DNA of 64,000 nucleotides. Source: Xylocopa sonorina. Lineage: Eukaryota > Arthropoda > Insecta > Hymenoptera > Apidae. Shown one piece after another: positions 1-13,386 of the stretch; position 1 is the first letter of the stretch; each line of letters begins with the position of its first letter. The stretch is taken from assembly GCF_050948175.1 (NCBI RefSeq), contig NC_135198.1, positions 7,267,001 to 7,331,000 on the forward strand, written 5' to 3'. The translations under genes and the position numbers were made by a program. The notes under the pieces were generated by a model. That model worked only from the letters and a program-made list of their open reading frames with translations. It did not search any database and was not told the origin of the DNA.

Positions 1-51
1 TAATTAAAAGTATTATGTATTTAAAAATATGATTAATATGCAAGTACTTAC

Positions 52-1364
52 ATCTCCATCAAACAGACTAAGATCCTCACTGTCTGTTTCAATTACTTGA
101 CTACTGCTTTCTTTAGTATACTGTTTTGATTGTACACTCAATGTTTCAGTTATAGAACTATCAATGATTTCATCATCTATGATTATTTGACTACTACTTT
201 GCTCTGAAGTAGTATTTTCAATCTGGCAAACTGATTCTGTTTTCTTTTGCACATTTACTTTTACTTCTTTTGGTTTATCAAATATTACTAAATTATCCTC
301 GTCATCATTATCATTACATTGCATTTTTTCACACTCAGAAATTGACTGTAAAGGTCTTTCTAAATGGTTTTTGCTAAAATTGTAATTCATTATATTATGA
401 TACTAAATACATAAAGCTTACAAATACTATGTATAAAAACTTAATTACGTTTCATTAGATTTAGGTGTAGTACAAAATTTATTTTTAATACTTCTTGATT
501 CAGGTCTTTTGGGGGTATCATTTTTCTTTAATTCAGACATTAAGTCTCCTAAAATATTATCATCCTCCAATTTGGTATCAGCTTTCTTTTTAGATGTCAT
601 ATTCATTATCATGTTTTGAATATTTTGTTTCTTTTTAGCAGTATCTTTCTTTGCCTTTCTAGGACCTGTAACTTTACGTTTCCTTGCTTCTTGTATACTT
701 TCATCATCCAAATCATCATCAAAAATTTCTCGGCCATCTTCAACGTACCCACTTTCTCCTTTTATTTTTAGAATAAAAATAAGATACATTACATTTCAAT
801 ATAACAATTAAACTACATAAAGTAGTAGCAACAGAATTACCATCATCAACAATCCAATCATCAGTTTGTCTGTTTATAACAGTTTTAGTATATTCCTTTT
901 CGTCAACTTCTTCATAAACATTTTCTAATTCATCGACCTGATACTTATGTTTGCTGCCTTTTAATTGTTTCAATTTTTCTAAGGCTGACAGCCGTCCACT
1001 TTTATCTGTTTTCTGACGTTTTGATCTACCTGCTAAATTTATTAACACGACAAATAAATTTTAAAAATCATTTGTTCTCTTCTTCAATTATAAGATGTTA
1101 TTCAGGATTTCTTAATGTACATGTGAAAAACAATTTGAAACAATGAAACAACTGTACTTAAAGAGTTAACGGTGAAAAGAAAACATTTCCAAATTTAAAA
1201 TATAAAAGGTGTGAAACGCATGAATAATAAAATTGGTTTTAAAGTTATCCACAAAGGCGTACAGATACACAAACAATGCATCTTACAGAATATCATAGGA
1301 GTATGAATCACAAAATAGAAAATGAGTTACATTATTAAATACACTTACATGGTGTATCATTCAT
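52..1364 (-). CDS. PolA1: DNA polymerase alpha catalytic subunit, N-terminal exons (partial)
   Basis: Catalytic subunit of the polymerase alpha-primase complex, which starts each DNA strand in the nucleus. Four coding exons join in phase: 1364-1349 (starts MNDTP), 1029-841, 758-449 and 373-52; the next donor is at the left edge, so the polymerase domain lies outside. The protein reads through a basic start, then SGRLSALEKLKQLKG, VYEEVDEKEYTK, DDWIVDDG and GYVEDGREIFDDDLDD. These are the conserved blocks of the DNA polymerase alpha N-terminal domain (the region before the exonuclease fold), in the family order. After them come a lysine-rich stretch and a low-complexity Ser/Glu/Asp region typical of this poorly conserved part. 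The start ATG is followed after 16 nt by a good donor (GTAAGT). The gene is divergent from Tango11, about 0.7 kb away. Identity is very sure; the exact first exon less so. Confidence 0.93.
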
Positions 1365-2059
1365 GTTTTCTAAAAGTAAGTTCTTAAATTAAAATATCGT
1401 TAAATGTTAACAGACTCAAAGAATAAAATCATAAGGTCTAGCCTCGAAACAAAAAACGAAACTACACGATTGAGGTTTAATGGCAGATATTCATGCGATT
1501 GTGGCGGGAGTTTTATAGAAGTCGATATATATCTAAGTAGATATCGATTGCTTTCGATTGCCATAATTATAACTTTAGCAGAATGATTGCCAACTTCATG
1601 CGACGAGTTTGTGTTCAACGGTCGAGGAAGTGTTGAAAGGTAGTTATTATAACGTTAAGAAAAGAATTCTTTGCGCACCATTCTTATTTAACATAATAGG
1701 TATTATTGATTAATGTAACATAAATATATATTTTTTTTTTATTTTGTTACTGTCACTCAAAGGTTAAGGCGCATACATTTTATGTCGTCATTGTATTCTC
1801 CTAGTGTTGCATTGTACTGCAAAATTATTAAACACAATAAAGTAAGGTATTAATTGATTATTTGGCTTAGTAGTCAGAGAAACATCTGTCTTATTTCAAG
1901 ATAATGAGATTCACAAAGTTTGCTTTCTCTCTTTATAGCGTACATTTGTTATATATTTAATAAAGAATAAATATTCGACTTCAGTTGATTCTTAGTTTAG
2001 TATTTGAATGAAAAGAATAATATAAATTATTTTATTTACTGCGTTGTTCGTATTTTCAA
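1365..2059. promoter_or_regulatory. Divergent intergenic promoter region, PolA1 / Tango11
   Basis: A 695-bp AT-rich gap between the start codons of two genes transcribed away from each other, so both promoters and 5'UTRs must lie here or in unseen upstream exons. It contains short open frames on both strands near 1400-1620 that overlap each other and show no recognisable motif. I see no clear TATA box or initiator for either gene. Confidence 0.5.
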
Positions 2060-3246
2060 ATGGTGAAAAGAATTTTGTTTTTTATTATTTTAGTTATAAT
2101 GTCAAAAGCACATAGTTCTACTGTTTTTAATGGAGAAGCTGACAATTTTTATGACCCAAATTTTACTTTGGACATTAACAAAAAGATGCGAGTACCAAAG
2201 AGCATTCGTGTGGGCAGTGACTACGTAGATGACGAAGTAGCCGATACGAATGGCTCTAGCTGGAACCAGATGGTTGCGGATGAAAAATTTGAAATGCATG
2301 TTCCAGATAGAATACTAGTTGTTGGTAAATATATGATACTTTTATATTTATTTATGTGTTTACATGTTAAGTCTCATATGTAACATAAAATTATGTAATA
2401 TTGAATATAATTAAATGTACATAGGACAGGAACAGCATGTTGGAACAAAAGCACCGCCAAGAGAAATTATATTAGAAAATGCTGTATTACCAGCTGAACC
2501 AGGCATGATTAGAGTGCAAGTAAGGGTTTGGAGCTTTTAAATCACACAATTGAGATAATTATTTTTGAATTTGATTTTAATCAATATAGTTTTTCTTACA
2601 TTTAGCATGTTAGCAAGATTTAGCATGTTATCAAATGGAGAATAAGAATGCAGTCATTTGGAGACCAATAAGTATAAAATAATATGTAGAGTTTTTGTAT
2701 CCTTAATAGACTCCTCCAAGGATCTTGACACTGGATAATCATTATTTTCCTGCTGTTGATGAAGAAGAACCAAATCTATACTCGACCGAGACCAAGGATC
2801 CTACATTATCCTCTAAACCACATGGACAGTATCCTCCTGAAACACAAATTGTTAGGCATGTTAGGTAACAATTTATTATTTAATCTTTAGAGCTATATAT
2901 ATGTATATAGCTCTAGTAATAACAGATTGGATCAATTATACAAAGAATAGTATAGTGTTTTTGTATCTAATACTTTTATTGTATTATTATTCTTTTTACT
3001 ATATTACACTTTGTGAATACATTTTTCTTTTCTAGAGAACAAACACCTTCGTTTAGCGCACTTAACGTTTCTCTTCCACCTAGTGAAGAGATACAACATT
3101 TACGTCGACAAGTAGGGAAATTAAACCGTCGAGTAATGGCCATTGAACTTGAGATGCTGCAACGCCAACAAAAAGAAAAAATTTTATACGCATTGACATT
3201 AACATACTTAATTCTTAAAGCTTTTTCATGGTTGACAAGAAACTGA
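2060..3246 (+). CDS. Tango11: Mitochondrial fission factor homologue (Mff / Tango11)
   Basis: Tail-anchored adaptor that recruits the dynamin GTPase Drp1 to mitochondria and peroxisomes for fission. Exons 2060-2324, 2425-2519, 2710-2864 and 3036-3246 join in phase with GT/AG sites. The Mff signature motifs appear in order: a first repeat KKMRVPKSIRVG near residue 42, a second repeat MHVPDRILVVG near residue 78, then TPPRILTLD. A C-terminal coiled coil follows (EEIQHLRRQVGKLNRRV), then a single membrane segment (ILYALTLTYLILKAF) and a short basic tail WLTRN, as expected for a tail anchor. About 240 residues, as in the shorter Mff forms. The start is uncertain: the first ATG (2060) adds 13 mostly hydrophobic residues (ILFFIILVIM) unlike known Mff proteins, and the in-frame ATG at 2099, with A at -3, may be the true start. 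Confidence 0.93.
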
Positions 3247-5190
3247 ATTTATATTAAGGAAATGTAAATGATTAGCATCTTGTGTGACAAATGGTGCTAT
3301 TGATCCATACGGATACAAGATGTTTTGCAAGAGTCTGCCTTGCTACTTGAGGAAAGCATTATAACCAAAGACTCTACCCTGAGTATAATACAAAATGTTC
3401 AACGTAAATGTATCGTATATATTCAAAATTAAATTACCCTTTCTAATTGCATGAAAGTATTACGATTAAATTTTTAAATATATAACTCGTAAAACGCAAC
3501 ACTTGTTATTGCTATATTTTATTATATACTAGTACTGACATCCTTGTCTATTTAATATGTATAAGAGCTGAATATATACGATACTAATTTTGACTTTAAA
3601 TAATTGAACCTGAATATTTAAATATGTTTGTAAAAAGTGATTTACATTATCAAATAAGCAGAACATGATTTTTTCTGATAGTTAAGTTAAAAATCTATTG
3701 AAGAATCCATTTTACACAGGTGTAAGTGTTTAGTAGTAATAAATGGAAAACAAAAAATGAGATATAATCACAGTTTGATAGAAAAATGTAAATTTATACG
3801 AACTAATTGTACTATCAATTGAAATTCAACTTTGATTTCTACATTTCTCACTTATATTTATTTTCCTGATATTATGTATAGCTAAAGATACTTGTTGTAG
3901 CGATGTGTTGATGTGTTAAGGAAAAAAAAGTTGTTGAAATCAGCTATCATAAATATTGAAAATACTATTCTTTGTTCAATGAGACGAATCAGTAGTTGTA
4001 AACAGAAATATGTGACAGGCATTTAGCTAAGACAAAGGTGTGTAGTTGCATTTCACAAAAAAATAGTAACGCTTTGCAGACAAATGTTATGTTTATTTCT
4101 CCTGACTCGTTTCGAACAACATATAGATTTGACACACATTTTGTGGTCATGATATATGTGCACTGTACATTTATATATTACAAATAATTTTAAGACAAAT
4201 AAAGAATAATAATGTATATTTAAATTTTTTTACTAATATATAAGTACAATGAATTTCTTAAAATTATCTCAAAATCTACAAAGTATTTATATATATATAT
4301 ACAATAGACAAAATGACTACAGTTTGGTTACAGATTTATCTCCGCATTAGACTCGTGTTCTGGAATTAGAATCTGTCCACGTGACTTGAAAGCAAATTGG
4401 TGTTAGAAATCGAGCAGATTCCATCGACATAGTTACTTTTCTAAGAGTTTATTAACTGCATATAATACAATCGCTGGTTTGTACGTATTGTTTAAAAGAT
4501 TACATCGTGCTAATATAAATATGTCATGTATTTATATATTGTCTCAATTAATCTTTTACTAAATAATTTCTATATGAACTAAATCCACTGCATGTAACTA
4601 TATTCAACATTGATTCTCTTGCTCTATCCAGTTATAGAAAGGACTAGCGATCATTAACGTAAAGAGGAATGATATTTGCGTTGTGCAGCGAGCAAAAATA
4701 ATGGCGTTGAATTGCAAAAAATCTGAAAACACCACGTGCATAAATGTAAGAGAGAAACGATTTTTATTTCATTTGTAGAGTGATTCAGTAACCCCTGGGA
4801 AATACTTTGGTTAAACGAAATGGTCGTATAGGGACCTTATTGTCGCAAGTGTTGGATGATCTGTTAATACATACGAGAGGTCAGTGCACGTCACGTAGTT
4901 ATTATTCGGAGTTGAGAATTTTGTGCAAATTTATCTGTCTTGAAGTGTAGCAAGGAACGGTTCCTGAGACTCTCTCGCGGCAAGACATTACAGGAAAATA
5001 CGCGGAGGTCTCAGGTTTTGCGGATTCCGAAGTTGTGGACTTCTTTCGTGGAAAAGAAGTGTCCGCGTACTCGAGTGGTATAACGCTGTTGTATATAATC
5101 GTGGTATTGCGTTTGAAAAAAAGTTTATTTTATTAAAGCACAGCCGTCTATTTGGCGTCTGTGAAGGGCAGACAGAGTGTGTGACAGGTT
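3247..5190. other. Tango11 3'UTR and upstream region of Ythdf
   Basis: No coding exon seen. The left part is AT-rich and probably Tango11 3'UTR; AATAAA at 4198-4203 is one candidate poly(A) signal among several. From about 4800 the sequence becomes less AT-rich, consistent with the promoter and 5'UTR of Ythdf, whose first coding exon begins at 5191. Confidence 0.45.
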
Positions 5191-7693
5191 ATGTCAACTG
5201 GATTGGCAGGTGCTGTTTCAAATCAGGTCAGTGTGTTGACTTGCTACCACACCGCTATACTGCAGATACCTTTCACTGAAGACAGCCATTCTAAATTTTG
5301 TATATTTTTCCATGCAACGGAATGCAGCGGATGAAAGGACAAACCAACAGTCAAGGTGAGTTTTCGTGTCGTTCTATCAATCTTTTACCTTCCCGTTTAT
5401 TTTCCCATTATTTTCCGTTCATCGAGGAATACGATTCGCAAGATCGCACAAAACATTCGCTGCAAAACTCGCTACACGAGACCGTAGAATTTTTTATTCG
5501 CTAAGCTACAATTATTTCGAATTTATTGCCCATTGTATACGATTCTATCAAACTATCTTGATGCCATGGTAAGTTGACGTGTGCATTCCCTTTTAAATAA
5601 CGCAAAAATATTGTTATCTTAATTCCGAACGGGTATCTATATACGTATATGTACATAGTGCATTAACCTATTGATATGCTTTAGTGTGTTTCGAATGTGT
5701 AATCTCTAGAATTACTTTTTGTACTTTCGTCTTTAAGTAAATATAGAATTACTATTTTCTTATGTATACCGTGTTTAATATATTAAGTATTTTTGAAAAC
5801 ACTCGAAAAGTGATGTTATTTGTCGGGAACGATAACACAGTCCGGGAAATTATTAACAATATTACATAATTTAGCGGAAAAAATAAAATTATTTGTTTTT
5901 CAATGTATTACTTGTCAAGATGATACAAGGCCATGCGTTGTGATTAGTAAATTCAATTTACTATATATTATCTACATTTCATTAATAATTCTTTATATAC
6001 AGTAGAATATCATAACAAAGTGTCAGTGCTAGTTTGTTATTTAAGACTTTCTTCATGTGTGACATGAATTAACAAATTTCTGCTTATTTGAAAAAGAAGG
6101 AAATAAACAAGGAATGATGAATTTTTAATAATTTATGAAATTTTTGTCAGTTGCGACATGCTATCATATTTTTTAATATTTCAACATTTCCTTCCACCCA
6201 TTTAATACTATAAAAACATTAAGCTTTATGCTATTTATACATTTGTCAATAGATGTAATATAATTGTTTATAAAATATGTAAATGTCTATGTCAATACAA
6301 CTAGAATTTTAAGTTCCTTTAATGTTTGTAATGTTACGCAAGATTTAAGATAGAACAAAAATCTTTATGTTAAGATGGATCTTTACTTTACATCCTTCAT
6401 ACATTAATATAACTTTTAAATCCTGAAAGTATTTATTTAAAATGTAGGAATCTAACATTCTATTTTAATTCTTTGCATTCAAGACTTTGCAAAAATAATT
6501 CAAATTGATGGAGAATCACCTCTAGAGTTCAAAAAGTTAAATTACACATTACATATGGTGCATATTTTGCACATGGTATATATACTTAAATGTTAGGTAC
6601 CAGTAGTTTTGATAATTGTATACTTTGATACTCTATTTTAACTAAATATTATTATTTGAACTAAGTTATGAGAGAATTAATTTTAGATTATTTTATAAAA
6701 TAATCAAAATTTGTCTGCACATTTAATTCATTAATAAGATAAAATTCCATCCTGATAGTGAGCAATGGTCCTAAAGAACACCAGCAACAACCACAAACAG
6801 AACATGCTAGTGGAGAAGATACTGGATTTGATTCATGGAGAGGAGGCAATAGTACACATCATTCAAGTTATCCAATTGGAACTGGTGACCCATATAGTCC
6901 TTACTATGCAGGTACTTCATTCCCTTATCAAACATTCGGTGCTGGGGACGGTACTTGGTCAAATGGAACAGATCCTGTTGCGTTCCTTTCTGGCTATGGA
7001 GGTCAAATAGGTCATGATGCGTATGGCATGGATGGAATGTTTTCTGCTAGCGCAGGCGGTGGTTTTAGTACGTTTGGTCAACCTGCTTTCAATTATTTTC
7101 ATGGGAATGGTGATTTTAGCGCTTGGGGCACACCAAGAAAAACGCGCTATGAAGATTATTACCAGCCTCCGCGCGGAAATGAAAATTATCCGACACCTAG
7201 TAATACAGAGATTAAGACTATTGAACAGAGTGTGCAGGGTTTGTCATTAGGAAGTGGAGAAATTCCACGTCAAGATCAACAAACATCATCGAATCAACCA
7301 ATAAAACCAGAAGTGAAGGAACCTAGAAAAATAACATGGGCAAGTGTCGCGAGTCAGCCAGCAAAGCCTGTTCCTCCACTTTCATCCTCACAAGGGATGA
7401 AAAAGAAGGCTGGAATGCCACCACCACCGATTGTGCCAGGAAAGCATAATATGGACATTGGAACATGGGGTGAAGGTAAATCTTCTGCACCTCCTCCTAC
7501 AGCACCACCGCCGCCACAAGTACAGCCACCTGTTCCACCACCTCAGCCATTGGCTCAAAGACAGAGACCTCCTCCACCACCGCCATGTTGGAATAGACAG
7601 CCCACAACATCTCCATCGCCTCCACAATCACAAATTCATATGCCTCCACAACAACATCAGCATCAACAGCAGCAACAGCAGCAGCAACAACAA

Positions 7694-7725
<32 letters not shown>

Positions 7726-8637
7726 ACACCAGCAGCAGCAACAACATCAACAGCAGCAGCAACAGCAGTTACAGCCACAACAACAACAGCAGCAGCAGCA
7801 GATTACACAAACACAATCGCATCCTGTTTTAGATGAGTTGAAAGTGAAAAATGATTACAATCCTGTAGAATTTGATGAAACAGCTCCAGGAGCTAGGTTT
7901 TTTGTAATCAAGTCTTATTCTGAAGATGATATTCACAGATCCATAAAATATGAAATTTGGTGTAGTACAGAACATGGTAATAAAAGATTGGATCAAGCAT
8001 ACAGAGAAGCCAGTCGCGAAGGTGCACCCTTATATTTGTTTTTTTCTGTGAATGGATCTGGTCACTTTTGTGGTATGGCGCAGATGGTGTCACCTGTTGA
8101 TTATAAGAGCAACAGTTCTGTATGGTCTCAGGATAAATGGAAGGGTCAATTTCGTGTACGTTGGATTTACGTAAAAGATGTTCCTAATGTGCAGCTTCGT
8201 CACATTAGATTAGAAAACAATGAGAATAAACCAGTGACTAACTCGAGGGATGCACAGGAGGTTCCTCATGCAAAAGGCGTGACAGTGTTGCGTATATTGC
8301 ATGCTTATCGGCATGCAACTAGTATTTTCGATGACTTTGGACATTACGAGCGTAAACAAGCGGAAGAGGATCAGCGTAAAGCTCCTTCAAATGCTATACA
8401 ACATCATCATTCTTCCAATCACAGAAATAGAGGACATTCAGATTTGTCAAGGGATCATCATCCTCATCAACCGCATTTACATCATCAACGCAAAGTAAGT
8501 AATAGCATTATAAATACAATGAGATTTAAAATTAATGCTAGGGAAATTTTCGCTTTGTATAAATATAATCATACGTTTATCGTTTATAGGATCGGGATGG
8601 TGGTCGTGGCAGAGGCAGAGGTGGTTCACGTCAGTAG
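5191..8637 (+). CDS. Ythdf: YTH domain-containing m6A reader (YTHDF family)
   Basis: Cytoplasmic reader of N6-methyladenosine in mRNA. Exons 5191-5226 (MSTGLAGAVSNQ), 5328-5355 (RMKGQTNSQ), 6759-8494 and 8590-8637 join in phase to 615 residues; the N-terminus resembles the family pattern of a QRMKGQ block followed by KVSNGS. Intron 2 is 1.4 kb. Residues about 22-390 are low complexity: Gly/Tyr/Ser-rich, then the family block KHNMDIGTWGEGK, a proline-rich stretch, and a polyQ tract at about 318-369. The YTH domain covers about 400-541, with KSYSEDDIHRSIKY, IWCSTEHGNKRLD, FSVNGSGHFCG and WSQDKWKG. Trp422, Trp477 and Trp482 match the aromatic cage that holds the methylated base. The last exon adds a short RG-rich tail (GGRGRGRGGSRQ). 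If intron 3 (95 bp) were retained, the frame would stay open to 8707 with an unrelated tail. Single YTHDF gene, as is usual in insects. Confidence 0.96.
7648..7801 (+). repeat. CAG/CAA trinucleotide tract coding polyglutamine
   Basis: About 150 bp of mixed CAG and CAA codons with a few CAT (His), CCA (Pro) and TTA (Leu) interruptions, inside the large exon of Ythdf. Frequent CAA codons break the pure CAG runs, which should limit slippage. Polyglutamine suits the phase-separating low-complexity region of YTHDF proteins, but this length is likely to vary between species. Confidence 0.95.
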
Positions 8638-11016
8638 CGATGGATACAACAAGAATGTAATACTATTCATGATAGTAATGAACATAAAGGAAGCACGCTA
8701 CGACTAATTATCGTCTTACTACTTACCTTTGCTTTCTTGGATACACAAAGGGCTTCTAATTCCTGTGACGAAACTTTCATCACTGAGACTATTTCCTTCT
8801 GTTAAATAATCAACTGTATGATAATTAGCGTCGCGTCAGCATCATAAATATTATCTAATCGTAACTACTATGAAGAGGAACGTAATTCAATTTCAAGAGA
8901 TATTGGGTATACCTTGCCTGACAGTTGTAAGCATATAGTGTGGTGTTGCGTGCTATTCATCGAAAGGTGTTTCTTAAACGTACAAATTAAAAAAAAAAAA
9001 AAATGGAAGAAAAAAGAGATATGGAACAGAAGAAAAAACTGTAATATGTGGACTAACCCTTGTAAAATGCTTAAACTTTTGTTGATAATGAAAAAAATCT
9101 ATGCGAGAACAATATTATAAGCAAGTGTCATTTAAATCAATTACAATTTTAAACTTCGATGGACATATAACCTGGTGCCTGTGGCTGAAAGGACTCACCT
9201 TTCTTTGTTATAAAGGTGCAAGGGCTTATTACGACATTTTAAGTTTATTTGTAACAATTATGCTTGATCATTGGATAATAATAGAAATTATTGTCAACTG
9301 ATTATTTTATGCATATTCTATATCTATTGCAAAAATTATATATATATATATATATTATATATATATCATCTATTATTATATTATTCATGGACTGCAAAAA
9401 TGATCTAAATATTATGACAAAAAGAAAAAATAATATTACAGTTACTCTACAGTAACGTATATGGTGATGATTATTATTGTACTATTTGATGACAATTTCA
9501 TGAGATATGATACTTATTGTTAAAACTATCTGTTATTTTTTTCTTTTAATGTTTGATACATTTTTTGCTATGGTTTCATTATTTTATAAATTCAAGTTAT
9601 TTTTACTGCAGCAGAGACCCCATGTTTTCATACATTTAAAAGGAAAGATGTTTCATGCTCCTTAAAAAGTGAAGGATCGTTCAACAGTAATATCACTAAA
9701 TTTAAACAATTTTTCACGAATTACATGTAGGAACTTGAACAATAATATAAAAAGAAACTGCTTAAATAATGTGGACTTAGCAAATTACAATATTGAAGAT
9801 ATTAGATTTTATCTTAAATTTGATTAGTTTTCAGGTAGTTATATATAGGTATTTACATATAGCTACATATAGAAGTTAATTTCTAGAAATTCATAAAACA
9901 AACAGTAAAATAATTAAATTTAGTTTCTTGAATTTCATAAAAGAATGAAGTTATATTTCATCGCAAATTTACAGTATTTTAGCAAGTGATTAGATTTCAT
10001 ACCAGAAAAATATGAAGTAGCAATTTTGTGAGATTTTGAATTTATTTAAAAGAAGTATATACAATTAAATAATGAACTAAATGCGATGTAATGCAAATTT
10101 TTTAATTGAAGTACATGCATTACAATAATTACTTTTTTCGTACACAAGTAATAGATAACAAGAAAGAGAATGTCTAAATAATGTGCAGTAGAAGTCTCTT
10201 TCCTCGTTTCTATATTGTGAATGTTGCAAAAAAAAGCGCATCTTATTAAAGTAATATATCAACGTTAAAAATTTATGACTAACGGTTTTTGAATCACTTC
10301 ATTACATTTAGTTTAAGATCAAAGAAATTGTCCAAGCAATGGATATGTAGCAATGTCAGAACAACTATGCATAGAATTTATTAAAAATTTCTGTATTTTG
10401 GTTGAACAAAAGGTTTAAAAATTTTGTTAAAGAATTTACTAATAGCAATTTTAAGAGAAATTATCATTATTAAAAATAATTACTCCTTTAAATCATATTT
10501 TAGAGTTTCATTTATAAAAGTGTTTTGATCCCAAAGATTTATCTAAACTTTATTTTATGATTAATATAATATATTCTATATGTATACAAACTGAATATCT
10601 GTATATTATTATTGTATTATAATATGCAGACATACAAATAGTATACTCATAATGTGCTACATTGTTTAGTCTTTACATTGTATAATCATGTTTGATTAAA
10701 TGTTGAATCAAATCTTAAATTTAATGTTCAAATTGAACTATTACAAATTACCATGTACACAATTAATGAATTTTCTAGAAAATATGGTTTGTTCAACTCA
10801 ATTCCGATTGCAATACTTATAACTTAAAACAGGACATAAGTTATTACATGGTAATTACATTCAACATAATATTTATTTTTCATAATAATGCGTTGATGAA
10901 TTCGTTTAGATAATTTATGAAATCATGATTTTTAAATTAAGACATATCGAAATATAATTGAAGATTTGTTAAAGGTATTAGTTGAACGTAATTATCGACC
11001 ATAGATATTTCTTTTA
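8638..11016. other. Convergent 3' region of Ythdf and Efhc1
   Basis: About 2.4 kb of AT-rich DNA between the stop codons of two convergent genes; no coding exon seen. It probably holds a long Ythdf 3'UTR. A poly(A) run of about 14 nt lies at 8989-9002 and a TA-rich microsatellite near 9338-9366. For Efhc1, a minus-strand AATAAA at 10872-10877, about 140 bp past its stop, is a plausible poly(A) signal. Confidence 0.5.
9338..9366. repeat. TA dinucleotide microsatellite
   Basis: A run of alternating T and A with one or two phase slips, in the probable 3'UTR or downstream flank of Ythdf. Simple repeat; no function suggested. Confidence 0.9.
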
Positions 11017-13386
11017 TTAATCTTGTGTTTGACATTTCCATTTTACTTCTTTTTTTATATTTTGTTCTTTAGATGGCTTTGAATCTTTATTTGAGTGCGA
11101 TATAGGCGCAGGCTCTACCAGTGATAAATCTGGACATAGTTCCTCTGGTGGTGGTGTACGTGGTCTTAATTCGCCATGTTCCCCTTCGTATTTACATTTA
11201 GCTTGAGTTTCAAAGTCGTTTAAACATTTTATCATATCATCTTTTTCAACGATAGCTTCATACGGTTTGATTAATCGTTGTTTTGTATCTTTTTCATCTT
11301 GCAATTTTTTCGCTTCCACCTCTATATCATGACAAAGTAACTTCTGTTTGACTAAATAATCACGAATACTGTCTCGAACTTCTTGTGAAAATTTTTCCGG
11401 ATTCGCTTCAGTATAACGGTACACGAAAAGATCAGCACCAGTTAAAATAAAATAATGATTAAAGATATTAATTTTTGCGCCAATGTAGAAATCTTGGGGA
11501 GTATAATATTCTGGGTTATTTCTTCCAGTATTTGGTTTTGGAATCAGTGTTGCTTTTAGAAAACAACCCTCGCGACGTCCTGAGTTACGCTTTTCAAGTT
11601 CTTGCACGATTATCGTTCCGTCGCTTAAATTATATTCTAAAATGAAATCGCGATTTTCGTCTTCAGGATGAACTACATCCATTTTCATCGAATAACGTAG
11701 CTTTTTTGGAAAATTAACGAGTTGTCGAACAACGTCTTTTTTGGGTTGTTTAGGCATAAGCGAAAAGCAAGAAGTGTAAGTATCTTCAGGTGTACCGAAA
11801 ATTATGTGTGGTGGAGGTTCATATTCTGAAGACACCTTAACATCTTCCATTGGAAGTGGGATTTCTTTTGGCTGTATTATATTCAACATATCTGAATAAT
11901 ATTTCCGTGTGAAAGAATCGCAATCGTGCAGGAAGAAACGTCGACTGAATATAAAAACTGTACCGCCTATCTGTAATTAAAAAAATTAAACATGAATTCG
12001 TTCTACGATAATCAGCGTGTTTGCAAATTGTTCATAGACTTACTAAAAAATCTTTTGGCGTATAGTATTCATTGATCTCTGGATCATCGTATTCCAGATA
12101 TATAGCAGGATAAGAAGATGATAAAATTTTCCAATCTTTTGGTACTTTCATTCTTTTCAACAGCATTGGTACCGGGTCTTTTCCGCTGTTGGGTTTCTGT
12201 ACTTCGCGAACGGCTATCGTGTCGTCCGTCAAGAAGTACATAATCTTATAAACATCATCGTTCCAAGTTGCAGTGAACGATAATACCATTTTATCATATT
12301 CTAAAAACCGTCGTCTAGCATCGTCTGGAATTTGTGTGACACATGTCGGTATCTTCTGTTTGCTCGCACGAAGCTCTGTATAAGGATCTGCAGGAGATTC
12401 TTCCTTATCTCCGACGTCTATACCTTGGCTGTTTAAAAACTCTCTAGTAAATAGATCACAATCGATAATATGATAAACTACACCAAAAATACCTGTAAAT
12501 AACGAAACTAACTAATAAAAATTGCAAAAGCAAATTAATATACAAACGTATTATTCTTTAGTATACAAGTTGAACATTGAATGTGAAAAGGTCGAGTTTT
12601 TAATCATTATTTTTTAATAATGAAATATGTATTTATACAATCACAGTAAAGTGTACTTGCTAAACTTACATACGTCGATACCAATGTTTAAATCTTTCCA
12701 ATGAAATGTGTCGCCACTTGTATTTTTTTCAATTTTACTGCGTCTAACGAGCTTTCCTTGCTGAAAGCCAGCATTATCAACTATAGGCTCAATTACACAT
12801 AAAGTATCATCCTCCAAAAAATATATTATATTAACGTGGCGTACACGAAAATGTTCGTCCGGGGAGTTAAATACCCCTTGACGGAAGAATGCTTTAAAAC
12901 AGAGACACTTTTGGGCAAATAATGCATAATGTGGAATAAACTGTCGATATGCATATCCTTTTGTGCGTCCATACGTTAGCGATGGATCATAGCTAAATGT
13001 TAATATATTAACATGAAAAATGTTTAAATCGATTATATATAAAAGCTCAAGAAACACTAACTAGATTTTACATACATGAATTAAACTTATACATTTATGT
13101 TCAATTATTTTTTACGAACCATACAGAATCCTCTTCTTTTATATAAGCACTGGATGCTGCATCTATTGGTCTTCCTCCAACACCAATATTACTATCACGT
13201 AATACACGATAACCATTTAAAAAATGGAACTTTTGTAATAATCTGTAGTCTTGGACCTTTAAAAAAATATTATTTTACTTCATTTTATTGGTTCATTATG
13301 TAACAATTTAAATAATAAGAATCATTTTTCTGACTTACACTGGGATCTTGAAATCTATAGCCTGGTATAAGTGGTAGGTCTTCCAT
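11017..13386 (-). CDS. Efhc1: EFHC1-like protein with three DM10 domains
   Basis: Axonemal protein of the EFHC/Rib72 family, which lines the inside of ciliary doublet microtubules. Exons 13386-13339, 13256-13120, 12992-12670, 12492-12044 and 11970-11017 join in phase to 636 residues, close to human EFHC1 (640). The start MEDLPLIPGYRFQDPS matches the family N-terminus, followed by NGYRVLRDSNIGVGG. DM10 domain 1 spans about residues 85-185 (YFLEDDTLCVIEP, HWKDLNIGID), domain 2 about 234-340 (YFLTDDTIAVREV, YYTPKDFL) and domain 3 about 408-515 (NLSDGTIIVQE, YTPQDFYIGA). The remaining 120 residues are charged and proline-containing (RTPPPEELCPDLS), with no recognisable EF-hand, unlike vertebrate EFHC1. 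Exon 2 uses a less usual donor (GGTTCG), chosen because it alone keeps the phase. Cilia in insects are limited to sensory neurons and sperm, so expression there is expected. The upstream neighbour PiT ends only 328 bp away. Confidence 0.93.

Noticed and set aside
1400..1618. Small open frames on both strands between PolA1 and Tango11
   Set aside because: They overlap each other, are short, and lack any recognisable feature; chance frames in promoter DNA.
7388..7778. Antisense open frames across the Ythdf polyQ/proline region
   Set aside because: They are low-complexity shadows of CAG and CCA codons (Ala/Val/Trp/Arg-rich) opposite a clear coding exon.
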